A stretch of DNA of 64,000 nucleotides. It comes from Symbiodinium natans (lineage: Eukaryota; Sar; Dinophyceae; Suessiales; Symbiodiniaceae). Shown in pieces: positions 40,225-49,979 of the stretch. Where the stretch lies: assembly GCA_905221605.1 (NCBI GenBank), contig CAJNDS010002346.1, positions 927,240 through 991,239 of the forward strand, read 5' to 3'. The position numbers were made by a program, and so were the translations under genes. Position 1 is the stretch's first letter; every line of letters begins with the position of its first letter. The notes under the pieces are model-generated. The model searched no databases. It was not told where the DNA came from and worked only from the letters and a program-made list of their open reading frames with translations.

Positions 40225-40307
40225 CATTGTGGACCACGATGAGAACGTCCGCGCTTTGGCCCTGGAGGGCATTTCCTCGGTCCTCCGCAGAGGGGATCAT
40301 GATGCAG
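40225..40307 (+). CDS. HEAT-like gene exon (DHDENVRALALEGISSVL)
   Basis: VDHDENVRALALEGISSVLR is a typical HEAT-repeat helix pair (DxxxxVRxxALExI). It ends near GATGCAG|GC with one base over. The phase would fit the exon at 41038. The function is unknown; HEAT solenoids are usually scaffolds, here perhaps a condensin- or cohesin-subunit-like protein. Confidence 0.6.
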
Positions 40308-40450
40308 GCTGGGCATAGTTGTTTGCCCCGACATGGCTCGTGGACGTGCGGGTTGTCAGCCAACCAGCATTGCATGCGGAACTTATTGGGAAACTCCCTA
40401 CGTACTCCGGTGTACAATCTGGCATCCATGAATCCCTAAACTTCGACCCC

Positions 40451-40540
40451 TTGGAGGTTCATGGGTAGTTACAAATAGGTATAGCCCTCTTTCCGGTACT
40501 TTTTACCCTACTTGTGACTAGCATTATATAACCTCCGAGC
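40451..40540. mobile_element. Family B-like element, degenerate
   Basis: The left arm TTGGAGGTTCATGGGTAG is clear. The right arm is reduced to ATAACCTCCGAG. Confidence 0.4.
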
Positions 40541-40854
40541 ACACTTGTACTGCAGTTACGTGGCGTGATGCGTGGCAATGTGGCTCAAGTGATTTGAAGG
40601 CAAAGTCGGAGCATCCGTGCATCGTAGCTGTGCATTGCCGCGTGGCAGGGCAGCTGCTTGATTTTTAAGACGCTTAGGGGTTACTTGGAAATCATTTTTA
40701 TTTTTTGGTTACTATAATTCCTAAGAAACAGCAAAGAAAATAGTTTTTGCCAGGGTTCCAAGTTCAGTATAGGACAAGGGTGCTGAGAACTTCGAGATCT
40801 TCCAGGAGATGCCTTCGAGATTTTGCAACCAGTCCGGCAGCTGGGCTGCGAAAG

Positions 40855-40875
40855 AGAGAGAAAGTGAGAGACAGG

Positions 40876-40923
<48 letters not shown>

Positions 40924-40962
40924 GCGAGAGAGAGAGAGCAACAGAGAGAGAGAGAGAGAGAA
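40855..40962 (+). repeat. (GA)n microsatellite
   Basis: An AG-rich run dominated by GAGAGA with GGGA interruptions. Long frames across it are low-complexity artefacts. Confidence 0.95.
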
Positions 40963-41037
40963 TGAGATACCGTTCACTGGATCTCCTAAGTTCAAGTTCA
41001 ATGAAGTTGTAGCAAACGTGCCCTCAGCTGCTCCCAG

Positions 41038-41345
41038 GATCCACGACTCGGGAGAACAAGCATTCTGCACGTCTACTTCTGAGCTCGGCTGCCGGTGTCG
41101 CGGCGGCCGTGCCGGCGTTGGCGTCACGGGCATTTCTGGCACCTTCTTCGAGCGACGGCATTGAGAAAGCAGTGCCCACGTCGCTACGAGGCATGGGTGC
41201 CAGTAGATGCAGTCCACAATGCAGTGGCAGCAGCAAAGGCGGCCTTGTTTCCCAGCGTTTCAAGACTTCGCGGCCAGGAGGTGTGGTGCAAGAGCCCGTG
41301 GTGCAGCATGCCAAGGGAGGTTCACACTCCTGGACGCCTGGAGCT
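41038..41345 (+). CDS. Probable exon: Ala-rich helix with FLAP motif; HEAT continuation or plastid leader
   Basis: CCAG|GA acceptor. The frame reads HSARLLLSSAAGVAAAVPAL, then ASRAFLAPSSSDGIEK, and stays open to a TAG at 41346-41348. There are two interpretations. By phase it continues the HEAT exon at 40225-40307. By content it resembles a peridinin-plastid leader (hydrophobic stretch followed by an FVAP-like FLAP motif), which would suit the insertase gene downstream. The true 3' end is unknown. Confidence 0.45.
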
Positions 41346-41789
41346 TAGAGCAGCTCCGAAGTGATGTCCCCGGTTCTGCAAGGGGACAGGCGCATCTACT
41401 GAAAGTTCGAGAGTATCCCAAGCCCAGAGCACTAGATGGTGGATCTGAATCACCTGGAATGTCTCAGGGGTGCCCTTTCTTTGGGGTTTTTTTGGAGGTG
41501 CACCCCGAATGCACTCCCATTTGTTCTGGAAATGTCCATCAAAACGACTCCACGCCACTGAGTTTTTTTTGTCCCTGTACATTGGGCCTCCTATTTTCTT
41601 TGGCGTCAGGTGCCCTGGAATCGGGCACAACCCTCCCCCCCAAATAGACATTCTTCACGCAAGATGCGCCGTCCCCAGAGTCACAAACCTGGCGGAGAAG
41701 AGTCCTGCTCCCGAAGCTCCTCACTCCCTGAACCGGCAACCACAAAGAAACCCGAAACCCACGTGTCAAAACCAGTAATCCTGAGACCC

Positions 41790-41935
41790 TAAACCCTGGA
41801 CCCTAAACCCTAAGCCCTAAGCCCTAAACCCTAAACCTTAAACCCAAAACCCTAAACCCCCTAAACCCCCTAAACCCCCTAAACCCCCTAAACCCCGCAA
41901 ACCCCCTAAACCCCCTAAACCCAAAACCCTAAACC
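41790..41935. repeat. CCCTAAA array with CCCCCTAAA variants
   Basis: C-type repeats directly before the exon at 41945. Confidence 0.92.
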
Positions 41936-41944
41936 TGCCGTGAG

Positions 41945-42026
41945 GTTGCTGAGTGCCGGAGCGGTGGCTGGTGCTGCCGCCGCCGCGCGTCGTCGCGGGG
42001 CCGTGGGACGAAGCCATGGACTCAGG
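41945..42026 (+). CDS. Possible leader exon of the insertase gene
   Basis: The frame reads LLSAGAVAGAAAAARRRGAV and then GRSHGLR, ending before GAGTAG. It would join the exon at 42953 in phase 0. The Ala/Arg-rich composition suits a plastid transit peptide. Its link to the insertase is inferred from position only. Confidence 0.35.
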
Positions 42027-42952
42027 GAGTAGGCTGAGCTTTTGTTTTCCCTTTCGGTTTTCTAACCCTAAACCCTAAACCCTAAACCCTCAGCCCTAAA
42101 CCCTAAACCCTCAACCCTCAACCCTCAAACCTACACCCTAAACCCCAAACCCCAAACCCTAAACCCTTTTCTAGGGGTAGTTGCATGGTCCCTTAGCACA
42201 TTCCCTTCCGAGGCAGAAGTGCGGGCCCTTAGAAAATATCGTGTAAACAAGGGTTTGTATAAGCAAGGGACCTACTTTAGGGTTTAGGGTTTAGGGTTTA
42301 GGGTTGAGGGTTTAGGGTTTCGGGTTTAGGGTTTCCTTAGAGTCTGTTGGTGCTCAAGGCGCCCCCCCACTTCTGGTCTTTCTAACATCCCGATGCCCCT
42401 TTTTTGAGCAAGGGGGAGCCCTAACATTACCCCGAATTGCAGCCCTAATCAAAAGTCAGTTCAACCTCAGCCAAAAAAAGCCTTCAATCCCCAACCCCAG
42501 GCACTAAAATTACAGTTCGAAGACTCCTCCTCTTCAGTGGGTGCATCCCAAAGGCCTCGCTTTTCTAAGACGGCAGAAGGAAGCGACAGGTTTATGGGAG
42601 GTCTGGTGTATCCGGGATGTACCTTCCGAAGACACTGGGAGCTTCAAGCCAATGTGAAGCCCGAGATCTAGAGGCCTCGGGCCAAGCCCAAAAACCCTCG
42701 AACAACTGCATGCTGACGTTCTGTGTCAAGGCCCTAGCATGCTTCATGGTCTCTCCCCGGGCGCAAGCACGAATGAAGAACATGAGCACGATCTGCAAGC
42801 AAGGGAGCCCGAAACCTACAAAGGCCAAGACGAGGGCGGAGCACAACCGGGGGTGGGAATGTGCCACTCGGGGCGCACGCCGCCCAAGACCCTAAACCCA
42901 AACCCTAAACCTTAAGCCCTAAACCCGAACCCGAAACCCTAACCCCAAACAG

Positions 42953-43070
42953 ATCTTCCCCAGCCCTCAAGCACCCAAGGCCCGGAGGCGTTGGCCACCG
43001 CGCGGCCTGCTCCCCGCGTCCTCCGCCGCGCCGTCGAAGCTGGCGACCTTGGAGCAATTGCTCCTTGGAC
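42953..43070 (+). CDS. Possible leader exon of the insertase gene
   Basis: ACAG|ATC. The preferred frame reads PKARRRWPPRGLLPASSAAP and then SKLATLEQLLLG. It is basic and Ser/Ala/Pro-rich, transit-peptide-like. Another frame (RVLRRAVEAGDLGAIAPW) is also open, so the frame is uncertain. Both 3' ends tried give phase 0 into 43933. Confidence 0.35.
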
Positions 43071-43084
43071 GGGGTTTAATGCAA

Positions 43085-43290
43085 GAAGGGTTTAGGGTTT
43101 ATAAGGTTCAGGGTTTGGGGAGAAGCCTTTCCAAAAACGGGTTTAGGGGGCTGGGGGTTTAATGTGGGTGTTGAGTGTTTAGGGTTTAGGAGGTTTGAGG
43201 GTTTAGGGGGGCTTGGGGTTTAAAGTTCAGAGGGTGGGGGGTTGGGGTTTTGGGTTTAAGGGTCCAGGGGGTTTAGGGTGTAGGGTTTGA
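43085..43290. repeat. Irregular TTTAGGG array
   Basis: G-type heptamers with GGGG and GGTTTAATG variants after the possible leader exon. Confidence 0.85.
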
Positions 43291-43317
43291 GGTTGAGGTC
43301 AGCAAGTCCGGCTTCCC

Positions 43318-43493
43318 CTGCTCCTCATCACCATCATCACCATCATCGCCATCATCGCCATCATCGCCATCATCGCCATCATCGCCATCATCGCCATCAT
43401 CGCCATCATCGCCATCATCACCATCATCACCATCATCATCATCATCATCACCATAATCACCGTCAGCACTATCAGCACTATCATCATCATCAT

Positions 43494-43554
<61 letters not shown>

Positions 43555-43560
43555 TTTGTC
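43318..43560 (+). repeat. CAT/CATCATCGC microsatellite
   Basis: A 9-bp CATCATCGC sub-array (about eight units) passes into (CAT)n with CAC interruptions. It lies in the intron before 43933. Poly-His and poly-Asp frames over it are not genes. Confidence 0.97.
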
Positions 43561-43932
43561 ATCATCATCATGTTTGCAGCACGTGGCATGAGCAAGAAGC
43601 CGGGGTAGTGTATGGGGCCCTCGGGATACAGAATCATGCGGCAGAGCCAAGGCTCAGGTGGCAGCGACGGACCCTCAGGCTCAGCGACCAAGGGTGGCGC
43701 CCGAAACCCTGAACAGCCCCGAGCAAACCCCCCCCTAAATCCCCTTCTAGAGGATTTCGGTGCAGATGTTGCGCCTGGGCTCAGCCATGTCGGGTCGAAG
43801 GATGTTGTGGGCTGTCGCATGTAGTTCCTGCACCTGATGTGCGTAAGCGTACCTCAACTGGCTGCACACAGAGTGAACATCATGCCTCCTGTATCAAAGG
43901 GCCTGCCCTGTGGGTCATGTGTGATGTGGCAG

Positions 43933-44214
43933 GCAGCCATCTCGGCCATGCAGGCGGCAACCCAGACAGCAACGGATGCCCTGGCACAGCTCACGGCCCT
44001 GCTCGGCCCACCGCAAGCAGCGGTTGCCGCCGACTCCGCCGACGCCGAGTCCGCCGGGGTCTGGGAAAAGCTCTCCGCGTTCTTCTTCGACCCGCGGCTT
44101 CAGTGGGATGAGAATGGAAACATCCTCCTCGATCCCCAGGGCAATCCGCTTCCCGACAACCTCTGGACCCAGTTCGTGGCGTTCCAGGCCACCCTCATTA
44201 AGCGCCTGGATGAG
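43933..44214 (+). CDS. Insertase-ankyrin gene, N-terminal exon
   Basis: Acceptor GGCAG|GCA. The exon encodes 94 codons: AAISAMQAATQTATDALAQL, an acidic Ala-rich stretch, WEKLSAFFFDPRLQWDENGN, then WTQFVAFQATLIKRLDE. It ends at GATGAG|GC, phase 0. AGGCC is present at both ends of the following intron. Confidence 0.7.
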
Positions 44215-44381
44215 GCCCCTTGGGGGTGGAGGCCAAAAAAGCCCTGAGCCCGAAGACGGAGGGTTTTGCAGTCCTACCCTATCGTCCTTTGGGTGCTGAT
44301 CCGTGCCTCGCAGCCCTAAACCCTCAACCCCTAAACCCTAAACCCTAACCCTCAACCCTAAACCCTAAACCCGAAATCCAG

Positions 44382-44451
44382 GCCATCTTTGGGCTCGGAA
44401 TCCCGCAATCCTTCGGCTTCGCGGTGGCCACCTACACCTTGCTGATCCTGG
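44382..44451 (+). CDS. Insertase exon, first core membrane span
   Basis: CCAG|GCC begins AIFGLGIPQSFGFAVATYTL, aligning with the YGFAIILLT segment that opens the conserved core of Alb3/YidC. The donor is GC within GCCTAGGG, leaving one base, and the intron continues straight into TTTAGGG repeats. Confidence 0.75.
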
Positions 44452-44695
44452 GCCTAGGGTTTGGGTTTGGGGTTTGGGAGGGTGTAGGGTTTAGGGTTCA
44501 GGGTTCAGGGTTTAGGGTGGAGGGTTTAGGTTTGGTTCAGGGTTCAGGCCTGGCCCTGAGCCCTAAATGCTGCCCCATCCCTAAGCCCTCATCCCTACAC
44601 CCTAAGTCCCCCTAAGCCCCATACCCTGATTCCGAACCCTAAACCCTGAACCCGAAACCCGAAACCCTAAACCCCATCTGGCCAGTAAGACCTCA

Positions 44696-44757
44696 GGATC
44701 CGTACCCTGCTCTACCCCTTCGTGAAGGGCCAGTTGGAGACCACCGCGCCGCTCAGA
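44696..44757 (+). CDS. Insertase exon (LLYPFVKGQLETTAPLR)
   Basis: TCAG|GA acceptor. RTLLYPFVKGQLETTAPLR corresponds to the family segment R-x-x-x-[FY]-P-L-x-x-x-Q-x-x-S-x-x-x-M-R. It ends before GT at 44758; TCAG recurs at the next acceptor. Confidence 0.75.
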
Positions 44758-44764
44758 GTTCAGC

Positions 44765-44845
44765 AGGGATGGAGGGAGGGAGGGAGGGAGGGAGGGAGAG
44801 AGAGAGAGAGAGAGCGAGAGAGCGAGAGAGAGAGAGAGAGAGATG
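44765..44845 (+). repeat. (GGGA)n and (GA)n microsatellite
   Basis: GGAG tetranucleotides followed by GA dinucleotides, intronic. Confidence 0.95.
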
Positions 44846-45867
44846 GAGCGAGGTGGAGGAAGCGGAGAGGGAAGAGAAGAGGGGTGGAGCCACTCACACC
44901 ACTCACACCACCGACACCGCCCACGCAACCGTGGAGACCACCACCAGCCACGAGAGAGCCCTTCGAAGGGCCGGTCAGGTGCAGAGGAGAAGCACAAACG
45001 GGGGAGGCGGCAGAAAGAAGGCGATCCAAGCAGAGGAGGAGGCTGGGATGGGGGCAAAGGACGCGGAGGTCGCGCAGTGGCAGCAGAGGAGAGCAACCCA
45101 CCAGACGAAGAGCTGGCGGAGGACATGGAGCAGTACTGAGCCTGGGGGCCCCGGAGGAACACAGACGTAGGCGTGAGCACGCGGGGCTGGATTAAGAGTA
45201 GGTGTGTGGGACTTAAGGGGTTCACCTGTCCTGTTGCTGTTGTGGGGGCCAAGCCTTAATCCAGCCCTGAACCAGAAAGCCACAAGGGAGACAACCGGGG
45301 GTTCGCTAGGTTAAGGGTTACCAGGGGGGGTAGCAGGCCGTAGTGAATAGGGGTCTCCAACCAACGTGGCAAGTGTAGAGAAAACCAGGGGCTGCAGAGC
45401 ACAAGTTGGACAAAGAGTGTAGCGCTCGGGGGCCCTCTAGGTTTTGTGGTACCACTCGGGGGCTCTCTAGGCTAGGGTTAATAGGAAAGTGGGGGTAGGC
45501 ACACAGTCCAACTCAGAGCGGCCTGCAGAGCCGAGTTTCACGACAGGCCCGCAGAACAGCACAGGCAGGACAAACTCGGAGGGGCTGGGGTTAGTGAGGT
45601 TTAGTGGCGTGTAGGTCTGATGGTTGAGGTGAGTCGGTCCGGCCTGACAGGGCCAGCACTGTAGCGTTTCACGGGCAGGCGTGGTGTGAGGGGAGACACT
45701 TGGGGGGAAGGACACTTTACATTAAAGAGGGGGGGGTACCGTAATATCGGGGGGGGATAAGCACCCAAAACTCACACCACCGTCTCCCACCGAACCCCGA
45801 CACCGCTCCGGAAACAGGGGCGGGCGATGACGCCCGGGGGCTCCGGCCCCCACGCCCTCCGAAAGAA

Positions 45868-46220
45868 AGAAAGAAAGAGATGGAGCGAGAGGGAGAGAGA
45901 GGGAGAGAGAGAGGGAGAGAGAGAGGGAGAGAGAGAGAGGGAGAGAGAGACACAGGGAGGGGAGCAACAAGACGGTGAGAGGGGGAGGAATGCACGTATA
46001 CATATGTATACATGCATACATGCATGCATACATACAAATACATACATACATACATTATGATATACATATATATATATACACATATGTATATACATGTGTA
46101 TACATATATGTATACACATGCATGTAATGTAATGTAATGTCACGTAATGTAATGCAATGCAATGTATGTATGCACGCATGTACACAGACTTATGTACATA
46201 TATATATATATATACATGCG
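45868..46220 (+). repeat. GA-rich then TATACA/CATA-rich microsatellite block
   Basis: GGGAGAGA repeats (45868-45960) are followed by alternating ATACAT, TATATA and GTAATGTAAT runs. They lie in the intron between 44757 and 46270. Confidence 0.95.
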
Positions 46221-46269
46221 CAACCCTTGCTGGAAGCATTGCAGCTCAAGACAGCCCAGGAAGATTCAG

Positions 46270-46311
46270 GTCCTGGCACCTCGGGTGAACGAACTCCGAG
46301 AGAAGTACAAG
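46270..46311 (+). CDS. Insertase micro-exon (42 nt, VLAPRVNELREKYK)
   Basis: TTCAG|GTC to TACAAG|GA. VLAPRVNELREKYK aligns with MLQPKIQAMRERL of YidC (cytosolic loop after the first span). Phase 0 at both ends. CAAGGAC occurs at the donor and at the next acceptor. Confidence 0.72.
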
Positions 46312-46344
46312 GACCTTTGTGTTCAGCCCGGCGCACCATGAAGG

Positions 46345-46450
46345 GTTTAGGGCTTAGGGTTTCGGGTTCAGGGTTTAGGGTTTAGGGATGAGGGTTGAGG
46401 GTTGAGGGTTTAGGGCTTAGGGTTTAAAGTTTAGGGTTTAGGGGGTTTTG
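46345..46450. repeat. TTTAGGG array
   Basis: G-type array starting about 30 bp after the 42-nt exon. Confidence 0.9.
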
Positions 46451-46739
46451 CAGATTTGTTGTTTCGGGGGTCAAGATGCAGCTCTGTATAGCAGCCTTTT
46501 GTGATCATTCGCTGGGCATCTCCCAGCCATCTAGCAGTGAGTTCCTGAAACCCTTTGGTTTGAATGCATGTATTCCCATTTCAGGGCTTGGCAAGCACAA
46601 TGAGAAATCGTTCATAGGCAGTTTCGCAAGGGCCCTGCCCTTTCACGACGAACAATGCATGTCTTAGCTATTGCAGGTCGCAGGCAAGACAAGCAGGCCA
46701 GCTCCTTAAGTGACACCCGGCCATGTGGACCCGTGCAAG

Positions 46740-46766
46740 GACGACGAGGACCGTCTTCAGCAGGAG
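46740..46766 (+). CDS. Insertase micro-exon (27 nt, DDEDRLQQE)
   Basis: GCAAG|GAC to CAGGAG|GC. DDEDRLQQE fills exactly the DDxxRxxxE stretch expected between REKYK and the next conserved block. Without it the alignment to the family has a gap of about nine residues. Confidence 0.65.
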
Positions 46767-47099
46767 GCGCGGAGATCGACGCACCAGGAAGTCCTTTTCA
46801 GGTTAACGGCTCTTAAGTCACGCATGACATTTCATCGTGCAAGCTGCTTCGCGTGGCTGGCGGCTTACAGATGGCGCCGGCCAAGCAGGAGCTTCAGCCA
46901 ATCCATCCTTAGCATCCTCACCTCCCTCAACACGTCATCAACGTGACGGCCCCACACCCCCCCAAGCACAAGAGACTAATGCCTATACGGCTCAAGGCAT
47001 GCTCGGCGGTTCCGGGGTAGTTATAAGTAGGGAAATAAAGTACCCTAAAGAGGGTGAAAGACCGTCGTCGTTCTGTTGCGCTAGGGACGAACACACATC

Positions 47100-47285
47100 T
47101 CTGGAACCACCCTAAACCCTAAACCCTAAACCCTAAACCCGAAACCCTAAACCCGAAACCCTAAACCCGAAACCCTAAACCCTAAACCCTAAACCCTAAA
47201 CCCTAAACCCTAAACGCACAAATCGAGAAGTGGCAAAACCCTAAACCCTAAACCCTAAACCCCAAACCCCTAAACCCAAAACCTC
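47100..47285. repeat. CCCTAAA array before exon 47300
   Basis: C-type heptamers with CCCGAAA variants, interrupted by a 20-bp unique piece. Confidence 0.92.
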
Positions 47286-47299
47286 CCGAGCCCCTCGAG

Positions 47300-47352
47300 G
47301 TGGGCATGCTCTACATGGACCTGCAGGTCGACCCGCTTGGCGCCGTGCTGCC
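47300..47352 (+). CDS. Insertase exon (VGMLYMDLQVDPLGAVLP)
   Basis: CGAG|GTG acceptor. MLYMDLQVDPLGAVLP matches the family consensus LYKxxxxNPLxGCxP, with D in place of N. It ends before GCCCCTCG (GC donor), leaving two bases. Confidence 0.75.
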
Positions 47353-47399
47353 GCCCCTCGCGCTGCCTTCTATTGGGGGGGCGTCTCAGGGCGCGAGGG

Positions 47400-47460
47400 G
47401 GTTAGGGTTTAGGGTTTAGGGTTTAGGGTTTAGGGTTTAGGGTTTAGGGTTTAGGGTTTG
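47400..47460. repeat. TTTAGGG array after exon 47352
   Basis: Eight perfect G-type heptamers at the 5' part of the intron. Confidence 0.95.
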
Positions 47461-47759
47461 CTGGCAGTCATCAAGTCCAGTTTCAAAAGGGTTTAGGGTT
47501 TAGGGTTTAGGGAAGCTTTGGGAAACCATGCGCTCAACTAAGCCACAGGGGGCTCATGTATAATGCAATGACTGAATCTAACCCTCCAAAACACCCGCCA
47601 TTCGAGTTGACTCATCGCAGTGCGAAGTCCGCTGCCCCGCAAAACACGCACAACTCCCCACCCCAGTCGCACTTTTTTTTGGTTCAGGAATACTCCATGT
47701 TTTCCTGACCAGTCCCCCGTTCATCCTGGAGTGCTGGGACTGTCGAGTCAAACTTCAAA

Positions 47760-47870
47760 CCCTAAACCCGAAACCCGAAACCCTAAGCCCTAAGCCCTAA
47801 GCCCTAAGCCCTAAGCCCTAAGCCCTAAGCCCTAAGCCCTAAGCCCTAAACCCTAAACCCTAAACCCGAA
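47760..47870. repeat. CCCTAAG/CCCTAAA array
   Basis: Ten or more perfect CCCTAAG units, a homogenised variant, flanked by CCCTAAA and CCCGAAA. Confidence 0.93.
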
Positions 47871-47953
47871 CTCGTGCGCTGGAGCCAGCCAGTCTCACCT
47901 GCTCTTGGTGAATAGTCGAATAGTCGAACAGTCGACTGCAACAGCGTTGCAGC

Positions 47954-48069
47954 TTGGGATGTTCCCCCTTATGCGAACAGTCCTGTTTAGTAGGATTCTA
48001 GTACCCCCAATTCGAATCCCTATTAAGAATTGTTCGTATTACAAGTTAGTAAAAGGGGGAACATCCCAA
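47954..48069. mobile_element. MITE-like inverted-repeat element, family A copy 3
   Basis: TTGGGATGTTCCCCCTT at the left end and AAGGGGGAACATCCCAA at the right form a 17-bp inverted repeat (perfect apart from spacing). The interior resembles copies 1 and 2. Confidence 0.8.
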
Positions 48070-48355
48070 GTTTGCCTCAACTAAGCGGGGTCTTCAGGTT
48101 TTGGGGCTGGGTGAATTTGACTTCCTGCCGGCTTTTGTAGACATCAGCCTGGCAGCCGCGGCCAGCGTGCCTCACCCACATCAAGCTCCGATGGCACGGC
48201 ATGTTTTTGGGCATCTGCGCCATGGTGAAGAGACATGGCCTTAAGAGCCTTCGCGGGCGTTGTTCGAAGATGGAGTAGCTGTGAAGCTCTGCCGACTGTC
48301 TATATTGATGCACTCCTAAACCTGCACCGAAAAGCTCTGGCCCGAGCCCCTTCCA

Positions 48356-49174
48356 GTGGTGGAGCTGTTTACTACTAATCGCCGGGGGATTGCCATGATG
48401 TCAGGTAAGGTGCCTTTCGTGGGCTTGACGACAAGCAATAGCTGGACAGCGCTCATCCAAACCGACCGTTTCACAGGCCTTGTCCTGTGTTGTGAGGCGT
48501 TAAAACATCGCGATGCTTCGTTGCAGACTGGCACATGCACTCGGTGTACTCTTGAAACGACAATCACACAGTCCAGTCAGACCTTTCTGAAGTGGGTTGC
48601 GGGCTCTAGCACTGCCGCAATGCAGGGGCACTTTCTGCTGTATCATCTGTTTGCAACACTGGTGGTCTTGCAATCGTACCCATTTGCAGAGCATTGGTTG
48701 TCGAATGCCTGCAACTTGTTTGATTGTTGCGCTACGATGTTGCTTGTGGCCACAGCCGTGGCAGAGAGGATGCCTGCCGTTGTCATACGCCAACGTGCTG
48801 CGACAGCTATACCTATTCTTTGGTGTCAGAGACCTGGCAAGTTTGGACCTGGTGCCGTTCCTGACGAGCATTATGCCCGAACGGGTGCTGACATGATTTG
48901 GCTGCCGGGCGTAGTGGCCCTCTTGCTCTGTAGCCTCTACGTTCAGGTCTTTGGCAGCGATCTCCTTGAATGCAATCTCAGGTTAACGGGAAGTGAGCAC
49001 GTGGACAAAGACATGCCTGACTTGACAACTTCGAAATTGTCCTTTGTGCATGGTCTCGTTTGTCATGCTCTTCTACCAGTTCGAGCTCAAAACCCCAAGG
49101 CCATGTTATGGACATTCGCAGCTTGCCCCTCTTGGATCATCTCCTATTCCTTCAGTTCTGAGCGGCCAACTTGA
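48356..49174 (+). pseudogene. Membrane-protein fragment nested in an insertase intron
   Basis: The stretch contains hydrophobic, coding-like segments in alternating frames: FLLYHLFATLVVLQSYPF, NLFDCCATMLLVATAVAERM, then in another frame LRQLYLFFGVRDLASLDLVP, then GVVALLLCSLYVQVF. The pattern (DxxNLFDxxxxxxS-like) recalls a voltage-gated cation-channel voltage-sensor region. The frame shifts suggest a decayed retrocopy, or small exons of another gene. Its position between exons 47352 and 49665 makes it intronic to the insertase. The family call is weak. Confidence 0.3.
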
Positions 49175-49579
49175 GCCACAGGGTTGCACAGACTTTGTGT
49201 TTTTCCCTACAGTTTGTTCCTTTCAGTTTCGAGTGTGGCCACGTCAGATTGGCTGCGCGTACAAAGTAGTCTGGATCTTCTTGTCATATCACCGCTGGCA
49301 TCTGTCCAGCGAGGTGGAAACAGTCTTCACCGGCTCATATGGTCGGGTGTTTGTGTTAATGTTCCTCGCGGACTCTGTACGGAAGGCGGCTGCGGGCGTA
49401 ACCAGCAGCCCTCTTTGATGTAATTGTTCTGCCGACTCCTGGTCATCCAGGACAGGACTGTGCTCGCCGCACTGCTGCCGCTGTGCGCGAGCGCTTCAAC
49501 GGTGTGTGATAAACCTGCACCGAAAAACTTGGCAAAGATCCCCCCCTTTCCCGAAGCACGCAAGCCGAACACGGAGACC

Positions 49580-49639
49580 TACTTGAAGGTTCATGGTACT
49601 AGTTATAATTGGCTAGTAGGTACCATGAACCTCCAAGTA
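49580..49639. mobile_element. MITE-like inverted-repeat element, family B copy 2
   Basis: TACTTGAAGGTTCATGGTAC and its reverse complement (one mismatch) enclose 20 bp. It sits 26 bp upstream of an insertase exon. Confidence 0.75.
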
Positions 49640-49664
49640 AACCCCCGAACCCTTTCCCAAAAAG

Positions 49665-49746
49665 GCTCCTGCTGCAGCTGCCCGTCTTCTGGGGCCTCTA
49701 CCGGGCCATCCGGCGCTTGGCCATCGTGGAGTACCCTCACCTTAAG
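49665..49746 (+). CDS. Insertase exon (LLLQLPVFWGLYRAIRRL)
   Basis: AAAAG|G acceptor. LLLQLPVFWGLYRAIRRLAI aligns with the second core span of YidC/Alb3 (LLIQMPIFLALYYML; LATIPVWIGLYRALS). It ends CTTAAG|GC, phase 0. Confidence 0.82.
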
Positions 49747-49979
49747 GCCCCAGGGGCTGTTGAAAAGGCTTGAGGGGTTTAGGGTTCAAAAAAAGGTAGT
49801 GCTCACACTCCCAGCTGGCCCTGGCACAGTGTCTGGGTTCAACGAGGGTCCAGTTCAGCTGGGGTTCAAAAGGGTTCAAGGCTTAGTTTGGGGTTTAGGG
49901 TGCCAAAAGGGTTTAGGGCTCAAAGGGTACCAGTTGCGCCAAACCTCAGCCCTCGGCCCTGAACCCCAAAGCCGAGGTC

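Noticed and set aside
43273-43820. Long frames encoding poly-His, poly-Asp or poly-Met across the CAT repeat
   Set aside because: They are translations of a CAT/CATCATCGC microsatellite in an intron, with no unique coding sequence around them.
44722-45252. Frames of Arg/Glu-rich or Ser-rich proteins around the GA repeat
   Set aside because: They overlap a GGGA/GA microsatellite and extend from an insertase exon into its intron; the composition follows the repeat.
45717-46239. Reverse-strand frames rich in Tyr, Ile, Cys and Ser
   Set aside because: They are produced by TATACA, CATA and GA microsatellites.
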